Source: an uncultured Kiloniellaceae bacterium
GTDB taxonomy: Bacteria; Pseudomonadota; Alphaproteobacteria; Kiloniellales; Kiloniellaceae
Length of the DNA: 64,000 bases
Assembly: GCA_947493695.1 (NCBI GenBank)
Contig: CANLSF010000006.1
Span: forward strand, 475,606 to 539,605
Direction: 5' to 3'
The position numbers were made by a program, and so were the translations under genes. Below the pieces are notes generated by a model that saw only the letters and a program-made list of their open reading frames with translations, made no database searches and was not told the origin of the DNA. Shown here piece after piece: positions 17,751 through 27,490 of this stretch (position 1 is the stretch's first letter; every line of letters starts with the position of its first letter).

Positions 17751-20723
17751 ATGCGGTACTTAGATCAAATTTCAAGAAACAAACTGCCTAAAGCGCATAA
17801 CGCCGAGCGGGTGGCGTTGGGTCAAAAACTCTGGGCCGAACAGACGGAACGGCTGGAGGACCCTGAACTCAAGAGCTTTGCAGAATTGCTACCGTCACTG
17901 GAGTCCGGGAAAGCCCTCATGGACGCGGTGTTTTCCAACAGCCCCTTCCTGACACATGCCCTGACATCAGATATTGGAAGCGTTTCTTCCGTTTTAAACC
18001 ATGGCCCCACAAAGGTTCTAGGCGAGCTCTTGGAAGGTCTCAAGCAGGATCTTCCCAAGTCGGCGTCGAATGCGGAGCTCTCAACGGCGCTGCGAGTCGC
18101 CAAACGGCGCATTGCAATCCTCACGGCCATTGCCGACCTTGCGCAGTTCTGGAGCGACCGTGAGGTCGTCGAAGCTCTCTCGGCCTTTGCCGATGCCGCA
18201 CTTTCCGCCGCTATCAGTTACCTGCTGCGCGCCGCCCATCTTCGCGGCGAGCTCGAACTTCCGCACCCGGATACACCGGAGAAAGACTGCGGCTACGTCA
18301 TTCTCGCAATGGGAAAGCTGGGCGCGGGTGAACTGAATTACTCCTCGGATATCGACATTGTAGTCCTTTTTGACCGCGAAAAGGTGGATTATCGCCATCA
18401 TCGGGGTGCGCAGGAAGGCTATGTCCGCATTACTCAGGAACTTGTCCGGCTGCTCCAGGACCGTACCAAAGACGGTTACGTCTTCCGCACCGATTTGCGG
18501 CTGCGGCCGGATCCCAGCGCGACGCCACTCGCCATCTCGTTCCAGGCCGCGATGGTTTACTACGAGAGCCTTGGAAAAAACTGGGAACGCGCCGCCATGA
18601 TCAAGGCACGCCCCTGTGCCGGTGACCTCGCATTGGGAGAAGCCTTCCTGCGCGAGCTACATCCCTTTATCTGGCGCAAGCATCTGGATTTCGCGGCAAT
18701 CCAGGAAATTCATTCCATCAAACGGCAGATCAACGCCCATAAAGGCAGCGAAGCCATCGCTGTGCTCGGTCACAATGTTAAGCTTGGCCGCGGTGGCATC
18801 CGGGAAATCGAATTCTTCGCCCAGACCCAGCAGATGATCTGGGGTGGACGGGAGACCCGCCTGCGGAGCGACAAAACCATAGAGACTCTGCAGGATCTCG
18901 TTGATACCGGGCATCTTGGGCAGCTCGCCGCCGATCAACTGACCAGCGCTTATTGGTTTTTGCGCCGGGTCGAGCACCGGCTGCAGATGGTCGAAGATCA
19001 ACAGACCCACAGCTTGCCGGATAACGAAGAAGGCCTGGCCGAAATCGGCGCGTTTATGGGATTTGACGAGCCTCAGCTTTTCCGCGATCAGCTCATCGAG
19101 CACTTCCGTTGCGTCGAAGGCCACTATGCGGAACTCTTTGAAGATGACAGCACACCCAAATCCGATGTCAGTTTCATAGCGACCGACGGCGATCCCAGCG
19201 ATCAGGTTATTGAAATTCTGGAAGGCTTCGGATTCGGTGACGGCGCAAAGGTGGTTCACCTCATCCACGCCTGGCAAAGTGGACGCTACCGGGCCACGCG
19301 ATCGACGCGGGCGCAGCGAATCCTCGGTGAAATCTTACCCTCACTGTTAAAAGCACTTGGCGAAACCGCCCAGCCGGACTTCGCCCTGACCAAGTTCGAC
19401 AGTTTCCTTGCCGGACTACCCGCCGGCGTTCAGCTTTTTTCCATGCTGAACGCAAACCCGAGTCTCCTCGACCTGATCGCCGAGATTATGGGCGGAGCCC
19501 CGGTGCTGGCCGATCAGTTGAGCCGCAACAGCGGACTTCTCGACGCCGTCCTGTCTCCCGGGTTCTTCGAGCCCGCCCCCGGCAGTCAGGAGCTTAAAGA
19601 CGACCTGACAGGCGTCTTAGCTCAGGCCCGGGACTTTCAGGACGTCCTCGATCTCTCCCGCCGTTGGGCAAACGATCATCGTTTTCAGATCGGCGTCCAT
19701 ATCCTTCGCCACACCGGTGATACCCAGGAAACCGGCCAGTCTCTCAGCAACATTGCCGACGCGGTCCTTCGTGGCCTCTACCGCCCCGTGCTCGATGAGC
19801 TCGCCCAGCGGCACGGCCGTCTGAACGGGCCAGATATGGTGGTCATCGCCATGGGGCGCCTCGGAGCGCAGGAGATGACGGTTTCCTCGGACCTGGATCT
19901 GCTCTGCCTTTATGACCCGCCCACGGACGGTGCTGCATCCGACGGCGAACGTCCCCTGGACCCAGCAGTCTATTATGTGCGTTTCACCCAACGCCTGATA
20001 AACGCCCTGACCGCTCCAACAGGTGAAGGCCGCCTTTATGAGGTCGATATGCGCCTTCGGCCCTCCGGCAATGCCGGTCCGGTGGCCACGACCCTGGCTG
20101 GCTTTGTAAAGTATCAGGAAAGCGGCGCCTGGACCTGGGAGCAAATGGCCCTCACCCGGGCCAGAGTCGTTGCCGGTGACCCAGGACTTGCAGCCCGCTT
20201 CGAGACAGCCGTGCGCCAGATCCTCTGCCAACGGCGCGACCCGGAGAGCTTGCTGCGCGATGTTGCCGAAATGCGCGAACGCATTGAACGCGAGCGTCCG
20301 GCCAAGTCTCTTTGGGATTGCAAACACCGCCGGGGCGGTCTTGTCGATATCGAATTTCTGGCGCAATACCTGCAGCTCAGGCATGCCGCCGATGCACCGG
20401 ATATTCTCTCGCCGTCCAGCCAAAAAAGCTTTGCGGCCTGTCGTGACGCCGCGATTCTGGAGGAGCAGGCGGCGGCCTGCTTGATCGCGACCCACAACCT
20501 GCTGCGGGAGGTTCAAAGCCTGTTGCGTCTCACGACGGGAGAAGCCTTCGATGAAGAGACAGCCCCTGACGATCTCAAGATCGCATTGTGCCGGGCAACA
20601 GCCTTTGAAAGTTTCGCAGACCTGAAAGCAGCCGTGATCGAACAAACGGAGGCCTGCTACGAGATTTATCAGACAATGATCAAACGTCCTTATGCGGCGC
20701 TGCCCGCAGAGAAAGGAAGCTAG
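17751..20723 (+). CDS. glnE: Bifunctional glutamine synthetase adenylyltransferase/adenylyl-removing enzyme
   Basis: A 990-residue cytoplasmic enzyme that adds or removes AMP on glutamine synthetase in response to PII proteins. Two nucleotidyltransferase domains are present, each with its catalytic strand: LGAGELNYSSDIDIVVLFD near residue 190 (removing half) and LGAQEMTVSSDLDLLCLYD near residue 705 (adenylylating half). Each is followed by a helical regulatory domain. Full length for the family. No PII or glutamine synthetase gene lies in the window. Confidence 0.96.
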   Translation: MRYLDQISRNKLPKAHNAERVALGQKLWAEQTERLEDPELKSFAELLPSLESGKALMDAVFSNSPFLTHALTSDIGSVSSVLNHGPTKVLGELLEGLKQDLPKSASNAELSTALRVAKRRIAILTAIADLAQFWSDREVVEALSAFADAALSAAISYLLRAAHLRGELELPHPDTPEKDCGYVILAMGKLGAGELNYSSDIDIVVLFDREKVDYRHHRGAQEGYVRITQELVRLLQDRTKDGYVFRTDLRLRPDPSATPLAISFQAAMVYYESLGKNWERAAMIKARPCAGDLALGEAFLRELHPFIWRKHLDFAAIQEIHSIKRQINAHKGSEAIAVLGHNVKLGRGGIREIEFFAQTQQMIWGGRETRLRSDKTIETLQDLVDTGHLGQLAADQLTSAYWFLRRVEHRLQMVEDQQTHSLPDNEEGLAEIGAFMGFDEPQLFRDQLIEHFRCVEGHYAELFEDDSTPKSDVSFIATDGDPSDQVIEILEGFGFGDGAKVVHLIHAWQSGRYRATRSTRAQRILGEILPSLLKALGETAQPDFALTKFDSFLAGLPAGVQLFSMLNANPSLLDLIAEIMGGAPVLADQLSRNSGLLDAVLSPGFFEPAPGSQELKDDLTGVLAQARDFQDVLDLSRRWANDHRFQIGVHILRHTGDTQETGQSLSNIADAVLRGLYRPVLDELAQRHGRLNGPDMVVIAMGRLGAQEMTVSSDLDLLCLYDPPTDGAASDGERPLDPAVYYVRFTQRLINALTAPTGEGRLYEVDMRLRPSGNAGPVATTLAGFVKYQESGAWTWEQMALTRARVVAGDPGLAARFETAVRQILCQRRDPESLLRDVAEMRERIERERPAKSLWDCKHRRGGLVDIEFLAQYLQLRHAADAPDILSPSSQKSFAACRDAAILEEQAAACLIATHNLLREVQSLLRLTTGEAFDEETAPDDLKIALCRATAFESFADLKAAVIEQTEACYEIYQTMIKRPYAALPAEKGS

Positions 20724-20743
20724 AGTGAGCCTGAGGACTCAAG

Positions 20744-21391
20744 CTAGTCTTTCTTCAGCGGAATTCCGCTCCAGCGGGGTCGGCTGATCGTTCCGGAGAA
20801 ATTCGAAAACATCGCATTGAAGCTGATGCTGACCCGCTCTTCGGCGCTCCGGTTTGGCGGTACGGAATGGCGCAGCCATGAGGGAAAAATGATCAAACTC
20901 CCTGCCTCGGCGGCGATATTCTGAACAGCAACGTTGAATTGATTGGTTTCCCGGTATTGCGGTTGCAAAATCGATCGCTGCTCGCGCGGATCTCTGAATG
21001 AAATGCTGTCCGCGCCTGGCGGGGTTTTCACATAGTAGACACCGCTCAGAAAATTGTTGGCATGACTGTGCATCGAGTGCTGACTACCGGGAGCGCCAAT
21101 ATTCGCCCAGCAGCCGGTAATTTCGAAGTCCTCGTAATCAGCCTGCATAGCATCGAGGACTCCGCGGGTTGCGCGTTGAAAAACGGCGACAAGCTCGGCG
21201 AATTCCGGAACCAGATGCAAATCCTGAGATGACTGCCGCGTGCCTGCAGGGGCACCGGTTTTGGGCGCAGGCAGTAACTGGCTCAGGTTTTGAAGCGCCG
21301 CAGTGTTGATCTCCACCGCGTGCTCTCCTTTGAGTTTGTGTATCCAAAGGTGAGTTGGAAAGATCGGCTGTGCAATCGCTTCTTCAAACAT
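20744..21391 (-). CDS. Putative 2-oxoglutarate/Fe(II) oxygenase (TIGR02466-like)
   Basis: A 215-residue protein with the double-stranded beta-helix pattern of the TIGR02466 family: HSMHSHANNFLSGVYYV in the middle supplies the first metal-ligand region, and FPSWLRHSVPPN with the ERVSISFN strand supplies the distal His and the Arg that would hold 2-oxoglutarate. Such proteins are encoded by marine bacteria and phages; the substrate is unknown. It is convergent with glnE and stands alone, with a 214-bp gap before bcp. Confidence 0.8.
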   Translation of the reverse strand: MFEEAIAQPIFPTHLWIHKLKGEHAVEINTAALQNLSQLLPAPKTGAPAGTRQSSQDLHLVPEFAELVAVFQRATRGVLDAMQADYEDFEITGCWANIGAPGSQHSMHSHANNFLSGVYYVKTPPGADSISFRDPREQRSILQPQYRETNQFNVAVQNIAAEAGSLIIFPSWLRHSVPPNRSAEERVSISFNAMFSNFSGTISRPRWSGIPLKKD

Positions 21392-21605
21392 GCGTCAAAA
21401 CCTAATTCAGACAGAATAGAAAAGTTGAATATTGCCGTATCGTTCTCCCGAGTTAGCACTGAGAGAGCGAGCCTGACAAGCCGATCGAAGCAATCCGTCT
21501 CTTTCATCTGGTCAATTTATCTTTCAGAGGCTATTGACCCAGACGACTCTGCAATCAAGTTTTGTAACTTCACAGAGCGCATAGAGCGGCAAGGAGCGAA
21601 AAAGA

Positions 21606-22067
21606 ATGGTCGACGTCGGGAAAAAAGCACCGGAATTCAAGATGCACACGGATGGCGGCGGAGAGGTCAGTCTGAAAGCCCTGAAGGGCAAGAAGGTTGT
21701 TCTCTACTTCTATCCGAAGGACGACACTCCGGGTTGTACCACAGAAGCCTGCGGTTTTCGTGATTCCCTGCCGGACTTTTCCAAAGTCGATGCCGAAATT
21801 GTCGGTGTGTCCAAGGATACAGTTGCCAAGCACGACAAGTTCAAGGCCAAGCACGAACTCAATTTTATTCTGGGTTCCGACGAAGACGGCAGCGTCTGCG
21901 ACGCCTATGGCACCTGGGTGGAAAAATCCATGTACGGCAAAAAGTACATGGGCATTGAGCGCGCGACCTTCCTGATCGATGAAAAAGGCGTCGTCCAGAA
22001 TGTCTGGCGTAAGGTGAAGGTCAAAGGTCACGTAGACGCAGTTCTTGCTGCAGCCCAGGCTCTCTGA
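21606..22067 (+). CDS. bcp: Thiol peroxidase of the Bcp/PrxQ type
   Basis: A 153-residue thioredoxin-dependent peroxiredoxin that reduces hydrogen and organic peroxides. Peroxidatic Cys in DDTPGCTTEACGF, with the resolving Cys five residues later, the PrxQ arrangement. AAGGAG precedes the ATG. It is followed after 17 bp by the DUF455 gene, probably as one message. Confidence 0.95.
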   Translation: MVDVGKKAPEFKMHTDGGGEVSLKALKGKKVVLYFYPKDDTPGCTTEACGFRDSLPDFSKVDAEIVGVSKDTVAKHDKFKAKHELNFILGSDEDGSVCDAYGTWVEKSMYGKKYMGIERATFLIDEKGVVQNVWRKVKVKGHVDAVLAAAQAL

Positions 22068-22084
22068 CCCAACTGGCAAACATA

Positions 22085-22900
22085 ATGGAACAGGACAGCC
22101 TGAGTGCGGCGGCGGTTGTGATACTGACCACTGCCGATCCAGCGGAGAAAGTCAGGCTGTCCCGTGACGCAGCCGCACGCTGGCGATCCGGCGAACTGCG
22201 GAAAATTGGCGGCGTGGCACCACCTGCCCGCCCCCAACGGCCGCCACATCCGGTCCTGATGGCCCCTCGTGAAGTGCCGAAGCGGAAAATAAACCAGGGC
22301 AGTAAAGGGCGGATTGCCCTGCTGCATGCTTTGGCGCACATCGAGCTCAATGCGATCGATCTGGCCTGGGACATCATCGCACGCTTTACCGGCGAAGCCC
22401 TGCCGAACGCCTTTTATGACGGCTGGGTTCAGGTCGGGGATGAAGAGGCCAAACACTTCGACATGCTGGCGAAGCGTCTTTCGGAGCTCGACGCCGGGTA
22501 TGGCGATCTGCCCGCTCATGACGGGCTTTGGCGCGCCGCCGAGGAAACGGCCCACGATCTCCTCGCCCGCCTTGCCATCGTGCCAATGGTCCTCGAGGCC
22601 CGCGGCCTGGATGTAACCCCGGCCATGATCGCAAAGCTGGACGCCGTCGGAGACCGGGAGAGCGCAGCGATCCTGCAAGTCATCTTCGATGAGGAAATCG
22701 GCCACGTGGCCTGCGGCAAGCACTGGTTCAATTTCCTGTGCGAGCAACAGGGGCGTTCACCGCAGGAAACCTGGCAAAAACTGGTCAAACGCCACTTTCA
22801 TGGCGCATTGAAGCCGCCATTCAACGAACCCGCCCGTAGCGCTGCCGGCATTCCCGCAGACTTCTATAGTGGGCTGGAGCAAGGCCCGGAGCAGGCGTAA
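22085..22900 (+). CDS. DUF455 ferritin-like protein
   Basis: A 271-residue protein of the DUF455 family. The core has ferritin-like metal motifs: ALAHIELNAIDLAWD, the E-x2-H pair in EEAKHFDML, and DEEIGHVACGKHWF, consistent with a di-iron four-helix bundle. The function is not established for the family. Co-location with the peroxiredoxin bcp fits a redox or oxidative-stress role (inference). Confidence 0.85.
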   Translation: MEQDSLSAAAVVILTTADPAEKVRLSRDAAARWRSGELRKIGGVAPPARPQRPPHPVLMAPREVPKRKINQGSKGRIALLHALAHIELNAIDLAWDIIARFTGEALPNAFYDGWVQVGDEEAKHFDMLAKRLSELDAGYGDLPAHDGLWRAAEETAHDLLARLAIVPMVLEARGLDVTPAMIAKLDAVGDRESAAILQVIFDEEIGHVACGKHWFNFLCEQQGRSPQETWQKLVKRHFHGALKPPFNEPARSAAGIPADFYSGLEQGPEQA

Positions 22901-22972
22901 GTCGCCAGCTATGCGATTTCGGCATCGGGGGTAGGATTTGCCGCCCGCTGGCGCTTCCGATATATCCAAATC

Positions 22973-23923
22973 ATGTCAGACAGCCTGTCCCTTAAACCGC
23001 CCAAAGTTCCGAGTGACCCGGAAAAACGGAGCTTTGGTATAACCGAGCGGCAGCTCGCATTCATTCTGCTGGCCCTGGCGCCGGCATTTTTCTGCAGCAA
23101 CATGCTTGTCGCGCGTGCCACGCACGACCTGATCCCGCCGGTCGCCCTGGCGTTCTGGCGCTGGGCAGTCACTTTCCTACTTTTATCACCGATCACCCTT
23201 GCCGTTCTGTGGCGTCACCGCGCCGCTCTGCGCCGCGACTGGCTGGATATCCTTGTCCTTGGCGCGCTGGGCATGGGGGTCTGCGGGGCTTTCGTCTACA
23301 TCGGTGCGGACAGCACAACGGCCACGAACATCGGTCTGATCTACGCAGCATCACCGATCCTGATCGTCGTCTTCGCTAGGTGCTTCTATGGCGAGGCCCT
23401 GTCCGCGCTGCAAGGCGTAGGCGTTGTGATCTGCCTGTTAGGTGTGCTCGCGATCATCTGCAAGGGCGATCCACGTATCCTGCTCGAGCTCCGGTTTGCC
23501 GTGGGAGACATATGGATCACCGCGGCGGCAATTGCCTGGGCTATCTACTCTCTGCTGCTGCGGCATCGAGAGAGCAGGTTGCCGATGATTGCCCGCTTCG
23601 CCGCGATCACTGCGGGAGGCCTGATTATCCTGCTGCCCTTTTACCTAGGCGAGATGGCCGCAGGTGATTTTGTCACCTGGGATGTGACAAGCGTTGCCAC
23701 GATCCTGTTCTTGGCAGTGGTGTCCTCCTGCGGCGCCTATCTCTCCTACGCCAGGATTCAACGAACGCTTGGTGCTGGCCCAACCTCGCTGCTGATGTAT
23801 CTCGTCCCTCTCTACAATGGAGTGCTGGCTTTTTTTCTGCTTGGCGAGACGCTGGAGATCTATCATCTGATCGGCGGCGCGCTGGTGTTACCTGGTATCT
23901 ATCTGGCCACCCGCAAGGCCTGA
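22973..23923 (+). CDS. EamA/DMT-family membrane transporter
   Basis: A 316-residue protein with about ten hydrophobic helices arranged as two EamA repeats. The first starts at LALAPAFFCSNMLVARA, the second at WITAAAIAWAIYSLLLR. Family members export amino acids, nucleobases or other metabolites; the substrate cannot be read from sequence. The short cytoplasmic N-terminus is proline- and charge-rich. It is convergent with the dehalogenase gene, and no functional link is apparent. Confidence 0.88.
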   Translation: MSDSLSLKPPKVPSDPEKRSFGITERQLAFILLALAPAFFCSNMLVARATHDLIPPVALAFWRWAVTFLLLSPITLAVLWRHRAALRRDWLDILVLGALGMGVCGAFVYIGADSTTATNIGLIYAASPILIVVFARCFYGEALSALQGVGVVICLLGVLAIICKGDPRILLELRFAVGDIWITAAAIAWAIYSLLLRHRESRLPMIARFAAITAGGLIILLPFYLGEMAAGDFVTWDVTSVATILFLAVVSSCGAYLSYARIQRTLGAGPTSLLMYLVPLYNGVLAFFLLGETLEIYHLIGGALVLPGIYLATRKA

Positions 23924-24120
23924 GGTTATCTGTTTCGCAAATGAAGTGTATCCTGAGCAGAGTCCGCAGACAGACGCACTCTGGATCTGCGCCATCGATT
24001 ATCTTGGTCTCATAACACTGGCCTTTAAACTTCAGACCTGTTTGCGCGCGTGCCCCGCTAGGGAACCGATGGTCGGTAGGATGTAGACTTTCTTCACACT
24101 GAAAGCTCTTTATCCATAGG

Positions 24121-24134
24121 TTGACGCAAGTCAA
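24121..24134. promoter_or_regulatory. FNR/FixK-type box in a convergent intergenic region
   Basis: TTGACGCAAGTCAA is a perfect TTGAC-N4-GTCAA inverted repeat fitting the FNR/FixK consensus. It lies between the converging 3' ends of the EamA gene and the dehalogenase gene, so it has no obvious target. The rest of 23924-24198 holds nothing I recognise. Confidence 0.35.
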
Positions 24135-24198
24135 ACAGCCTTGACCCGCTGTTCGACCTTATCGGAAGCCCGTGACGGAACACAGGAAAGTTGGAAGA

Positions 24199-27100
24199 CT
24201 AAAGTTCGAGGACGACTTCACCACCGGCTTCACGGGCGCGGGAACAACAGGTCATCATCTTTTCGGCACGCTCTTTTTTGCCCATCACGAAGTCCCGATG
24301 CTCGACATCACCGGCAATATAGCGGGCGGCACAGACACCGCAGATACCCTCAGAGCACTTCACATCGATGTGAATACCTGCCGAGCCCAAAACATCGACA
24401 ATGGATTGCTCAGACGGAATCTCGAAGCTTCGTCCATCCTTCGCCAGGCGTACAATGAAGTCGTGATTTTCGTACTCCGCATCATCGGGTACCGAAAAAT
24501 ACTCGCGGTGCAGCGTTTCTTCAGGCCAGGCGTTCTTCTCTGCTGCTGCAAAAACCGCGTCCATGAAGTTCGCCGGCCCACAGGTATAGAGCTGATCACC
24601 CGCCTGATATCGGGAGAGCACCACTCCAAGGTCTGCACGCCTGCCTTCGGCGGAAAAACAAAACTGGACCCGATCCTTCCATGGAGCCTGTTCCAGATCC
24701 TCCACAAAACCCGCTGTCTCGCGTTGGCGTGCGCAATAATACAACTCAAAATCAGCACCTTGGGCATGAAGCTGATGCGCCATGGCAATCAGGGGCGTCA
24801 CGCCGATCCCCCCGCCGATCAATAACGTTCTACCTGCGGCGTCAGAGAGAGGGAAATGATTGCGTGGCGGAGAAATGAAAACCTTCCGGCCCTCCTCGAA
24901 GATCCGGTGCATCAATTTTGAACCACCTTTGCCTTCTTTTTCCTCCAGAACACCGATCACGTATTTGGAGCGGTCTGCGGGATCACCAGCCAGGCTGTAT
25001 TGCCGAAAGTACTCAGGTGCCACCACAACATCGATGTGCGCCCCGGCCTCGAACGACGGCAGATCGGTGCCATCCGGCGCAACGAATTCATAACGTGCGA
25101 TGTCCTTCGCCATTGTACGCTTTTTCGAGAGCTTAACCGGCATCACGGGCGGTGGCCCTTCCGGCATCCGGAATTGAGGCACCAGTCCGTCCGTCTTTCC
25201 TTGTGCCAGCCGGGCCTTATGCTCCTTCGGGCTGAGGAGCGCCTGGAAAGCCTCCAGCCCTGCCTCCCGGTCCATGGGGAAGGGCACGGGATAGGGCGGC
25301 GGCGCAAGGTGCGCGGGATAGACCGCAAGCGTCTGGTCCTCCGGCTTGAGGTCCAGCTCGAGGCTTAAGGCCCGGGCATTGGTTTCCTTGGCGAAGATGT
25401 AACGGCCGTCCGGCTGCAGTTCCAGATCCCACCACCACTTTTTCACCGTGTTGATCTGACCGTTCCCCACCTTGTCGTCGAGCCTGGCCAGCCATTTGGC
25501 CGCCTTGGGATAGTGCATCGCCAACCAGCGGAAGGGAGCCTCCTTGAACAACCCTTCCAGGTTCCAGGGACAGGTCTTCATGCAACGCCCACACATGCTG
25601 CCCAGCAGATTGGTGATGCGATAGCGGGCGCAGCGCTCTGAATCCGATTTCCAGGTTTCGTAGCCGTTGAACATAACCTTGGGCCCCGCGGTGATCGCAC
25701 CAGCCGGACACTCGCGTGCACATTTGTTGCAGTTTTCGCAGAAAGTCTGCATGCCAAAATTGATCGGCTTATCGTAGGTAAAGGGCATGTCTGTGGTGAC
25801 AACGCCTGACTTCAACCTTGGCCCCAGGTAGGGATTGAGGATCACCTCACCGATCCGACTGACCTCACCCAGGCCCGACAACAGCAGCAAGGGCGGTTGC
25901 AGGACTTCGCCGTCGAGCACTGAATGCACCCGCGCGCCATAGCCCAGACGACGGATTTGTTCCGCGACGATCCCACCGATCAGAGAGGAGCGCAGATAGG
26001 CACGCATGGACTGGGCGGCGGAAATCCAATCGTCACCGCTGGTCGCATCCATGGTCTCGTGACCCTGGTCGATCAGGATCGAAATCGCATTCTTGTGATA
26101 AGGCTCAATCTCGTTCCCGGCGGCGTCGTGCGAGTAATAACTCCAGTCAGGCGCGGGCGAGAGTCCCACCGCATCCGCCCCGAGGAAATAGAGCGATGCC
26201 TTGACGTTATCGGCGTTCCGCTGTGGATCTATGGCAGACTCTGCAATCTCCGCTGCGGGTTCGCCGTCCTGCAGCAGGATCAGCGCACCCAGGGCTCGCC
26301 GGGAACAATAGCCCATTGGATTTTTCAGAACGTAGTAGCCGTTCTTCGAGCCCTCCTGCACCACCTTGCCCATATCGCCGAAAAGGGCCCGTGCGAACAT
26401 ATCCGTGCGTTTGGGAACACGGGGGACACGGGCCGCGTCGATGAAGGTTGTGGGCTCCTCCTGCTGCTTGATCTTCTCGAAGGGCAAGGCGCCTCTGGCA
26501 AATGCCCGTTTGCGATAGGGCGTCCGATTGGACAGGCTCTTGAATGTGCCTTTACCCAGCCACCAATCCGGCCCATGTGAGCGCCAAAGATCAGCAGGTC
26601 CACGTGGTGCCAGCGGCAAATCAGGTTTGAGCTCGAGAGTCGTGGTGATCGCCGCCAGACTATAGCGCTCCCCGACATAGGGGTTCACCAACGCAATGCT
26701 TCCATCATCGCGTTTTAGCTTCTCGACAAGCCCGGCTGTTAGCGCCAGCTTTCCCAGATCTACATCCGACGAACTCGCAGTATGGGCGCGCGCTTCAAAT
26801 CCGAGAATGCGCAGATAGTTCGCCAGCACAACCGCGGTTTCCGCCGCCCGCACCGCCGAGCGCTGCGCCAGTGTCCCTGTGATCCAGTCCGATCCAGGCT
26901 CCTTCGGGTCGGGGTCGCGGGGATGCTCCACCAGATAGACCACGGCATAGCTATGGTGATCCATCGGCGCAGGTTCAGCTTTCGCGGACTCCTTGACGTC
27001 CGCCATTACCACGTCAATGCCCGATGCCAGGGTCTTGGGCTGACTGCCTTCCAACTGTTCGATCAGTTGATCCAGGACCGGATTCCGAAAGGACCGATCA

Positions 27101-27438
27101 AGGTGAGCCGATTTCGGCAGAACACAGACTCCAGCCTGCGTGGCGTCGAAATAGTATCCCGCGGCCTTTAGATGGTTGCTGCGATCCAGCAGATCCGATG
27201 GAATCTCAGAGCATTTCTCCGCAATCAAGCCGTCTCTGATCGCATCCAGCATGCCGATGAAGAGCGCCATGGGGTTGGCGAGGCTCTCTGGATTTGCATC
27301 GTCAAGAAACGCCAGGGACTGCATGGGCGGCACATCGGTAAGATCGGGCAGGTTCTCTTGCCGTTTCAGTCGCTCGAGCGGATAGGGGCCCAGATGGACC
27401 GGTCGGTTCTTATAGGAAAACAACCGCATGTTTCTCAT
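24199..27438 (-). CDS. Cytosolic reductive dehalogenase fused to a flavin/2Fe-2S reductase
   Basis: A 1079-residue fusion. Residues 1 to about 740 are a cobalamin-dependent reductive dehalogenase. Two 4Fe-4S motifs are visible: C567-x2-C570-x2-C573-x3-C577-P and C603-x12-C616-x2-C619-x3-C623-P. Residues about 760-1079 are a phthalate-dioxygenase-reductase-type unit: flavin motif RQYSLAGD from 812, nucleotide motif GGGIGVTPL from 875, and a plant-type 2Fe-2S centre C1028-x4-C-x2-C-x27-C1064. There is no twin-arginine signal or membrane segment, so it should work in the cytosol with NAD(P)H and need no RdhB anchor. Layout matches BhbA of Comamonas, and the catalytic half matches NpRdhA, both acting on brominated aromatics. 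The substrate here is unknown. Confidence 0.93.
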   Translation of the reverse strand: MRNMRLFSYKNRPVHLGPYPLERLKRQENLPDLTDVPPMQSLAFLDDANPESLANPMALFIGMLDAIRDGLIAEKCSEIPSDLLDRSNHLKAAGYYFDATQAGVCVLPKSAHLDRSFRNPVLDQLIEQLEGSQPKTLASGIDVVMADVKESAKAEPAPMDHHSYAVVYLVEHPRDPDPKEPGSDWITGTLAQRSAVRAAETAVVLANYLRILGFEARAHTASSSDVDLGKLALTAGLVEKLKRDDGSIALVNPYVGERYSLAAITTTLELKPDLPLAPRGPADLWRSHGPDWWLGKGTFKSLSNRTPYRKRAFARGALPFEKIKQQEEPTTFIDAARVPRVPKRTDMFARALFGDMGKVVQEGSKNGYYVLKNPMGYCSRRALGALILLQDGEPAAEIAESAIDPQRNADNVKASLYFLGADAVGLSPAPDWSYYSHDAAGNEIEPYHKNAISILIDQGHETMDATSGDDWISAAQSMRAYLRSSLIGGIVAEQIRRLGYGARVHSVLDGEVLQPPLLLLSGLGEVSRIGEVILNPYLGPRLKSGVVTTDMPFTYDKPINFGMQTFCENCNKCARECPAGAITAGPKVMFNGYETWKSDSERCARYRITNLLGSMCGRCMKTCPWNLEGLFKEAPFRWLAMHYPKAAKWLARLDDKVGNGQINTVKKWWWDLELQPDGRYIFAKETNARALSLELDLKPEDQTLAVYPAHLAPPPYPVPFPMDREAGLEAFQALLSPKEHKARLAQGKTDGLVPQFRMPEGPPPVMPVKLSKKRTMAKDIARYEFVAPDGTDLPSFEAGAHIDVVVAPEYFRQYSLAGDPADRSKYVIGVLEEKEGKGGSKLMHRIFEEGRKVFISPPRNHFPLSDAAGRTLLIGGGIGVTPLIAMAHQLHAQGADFELYYCARQRETAGFVEDLEQAPWKDRVQFCFSAEGRRADLGVVLSRYQAGDQLYTCGPANFMDAVFAAAEKNAWPEETLHREYFSVPDDAEYENHDFIVRLAKDGRSFEIPSEQSIVDVLGSAGIHIDVKCSEGICGVCAARYIAGDVEHRDFVMGKKERAEKMMTCCSRAREAGGEVVLEL

Positions 27439-27490
27439 CCCTGTAGATTATCTGCCCGGAGAATTTCGCGACCAAGCATGGCATAGCGCC

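Noticed and set aside
19617..20645. A 342-codon open frame on the minus strand inside glnE
   Set aside because: It is antisense to the conserved adenylylating domain and has no recognisable motif.
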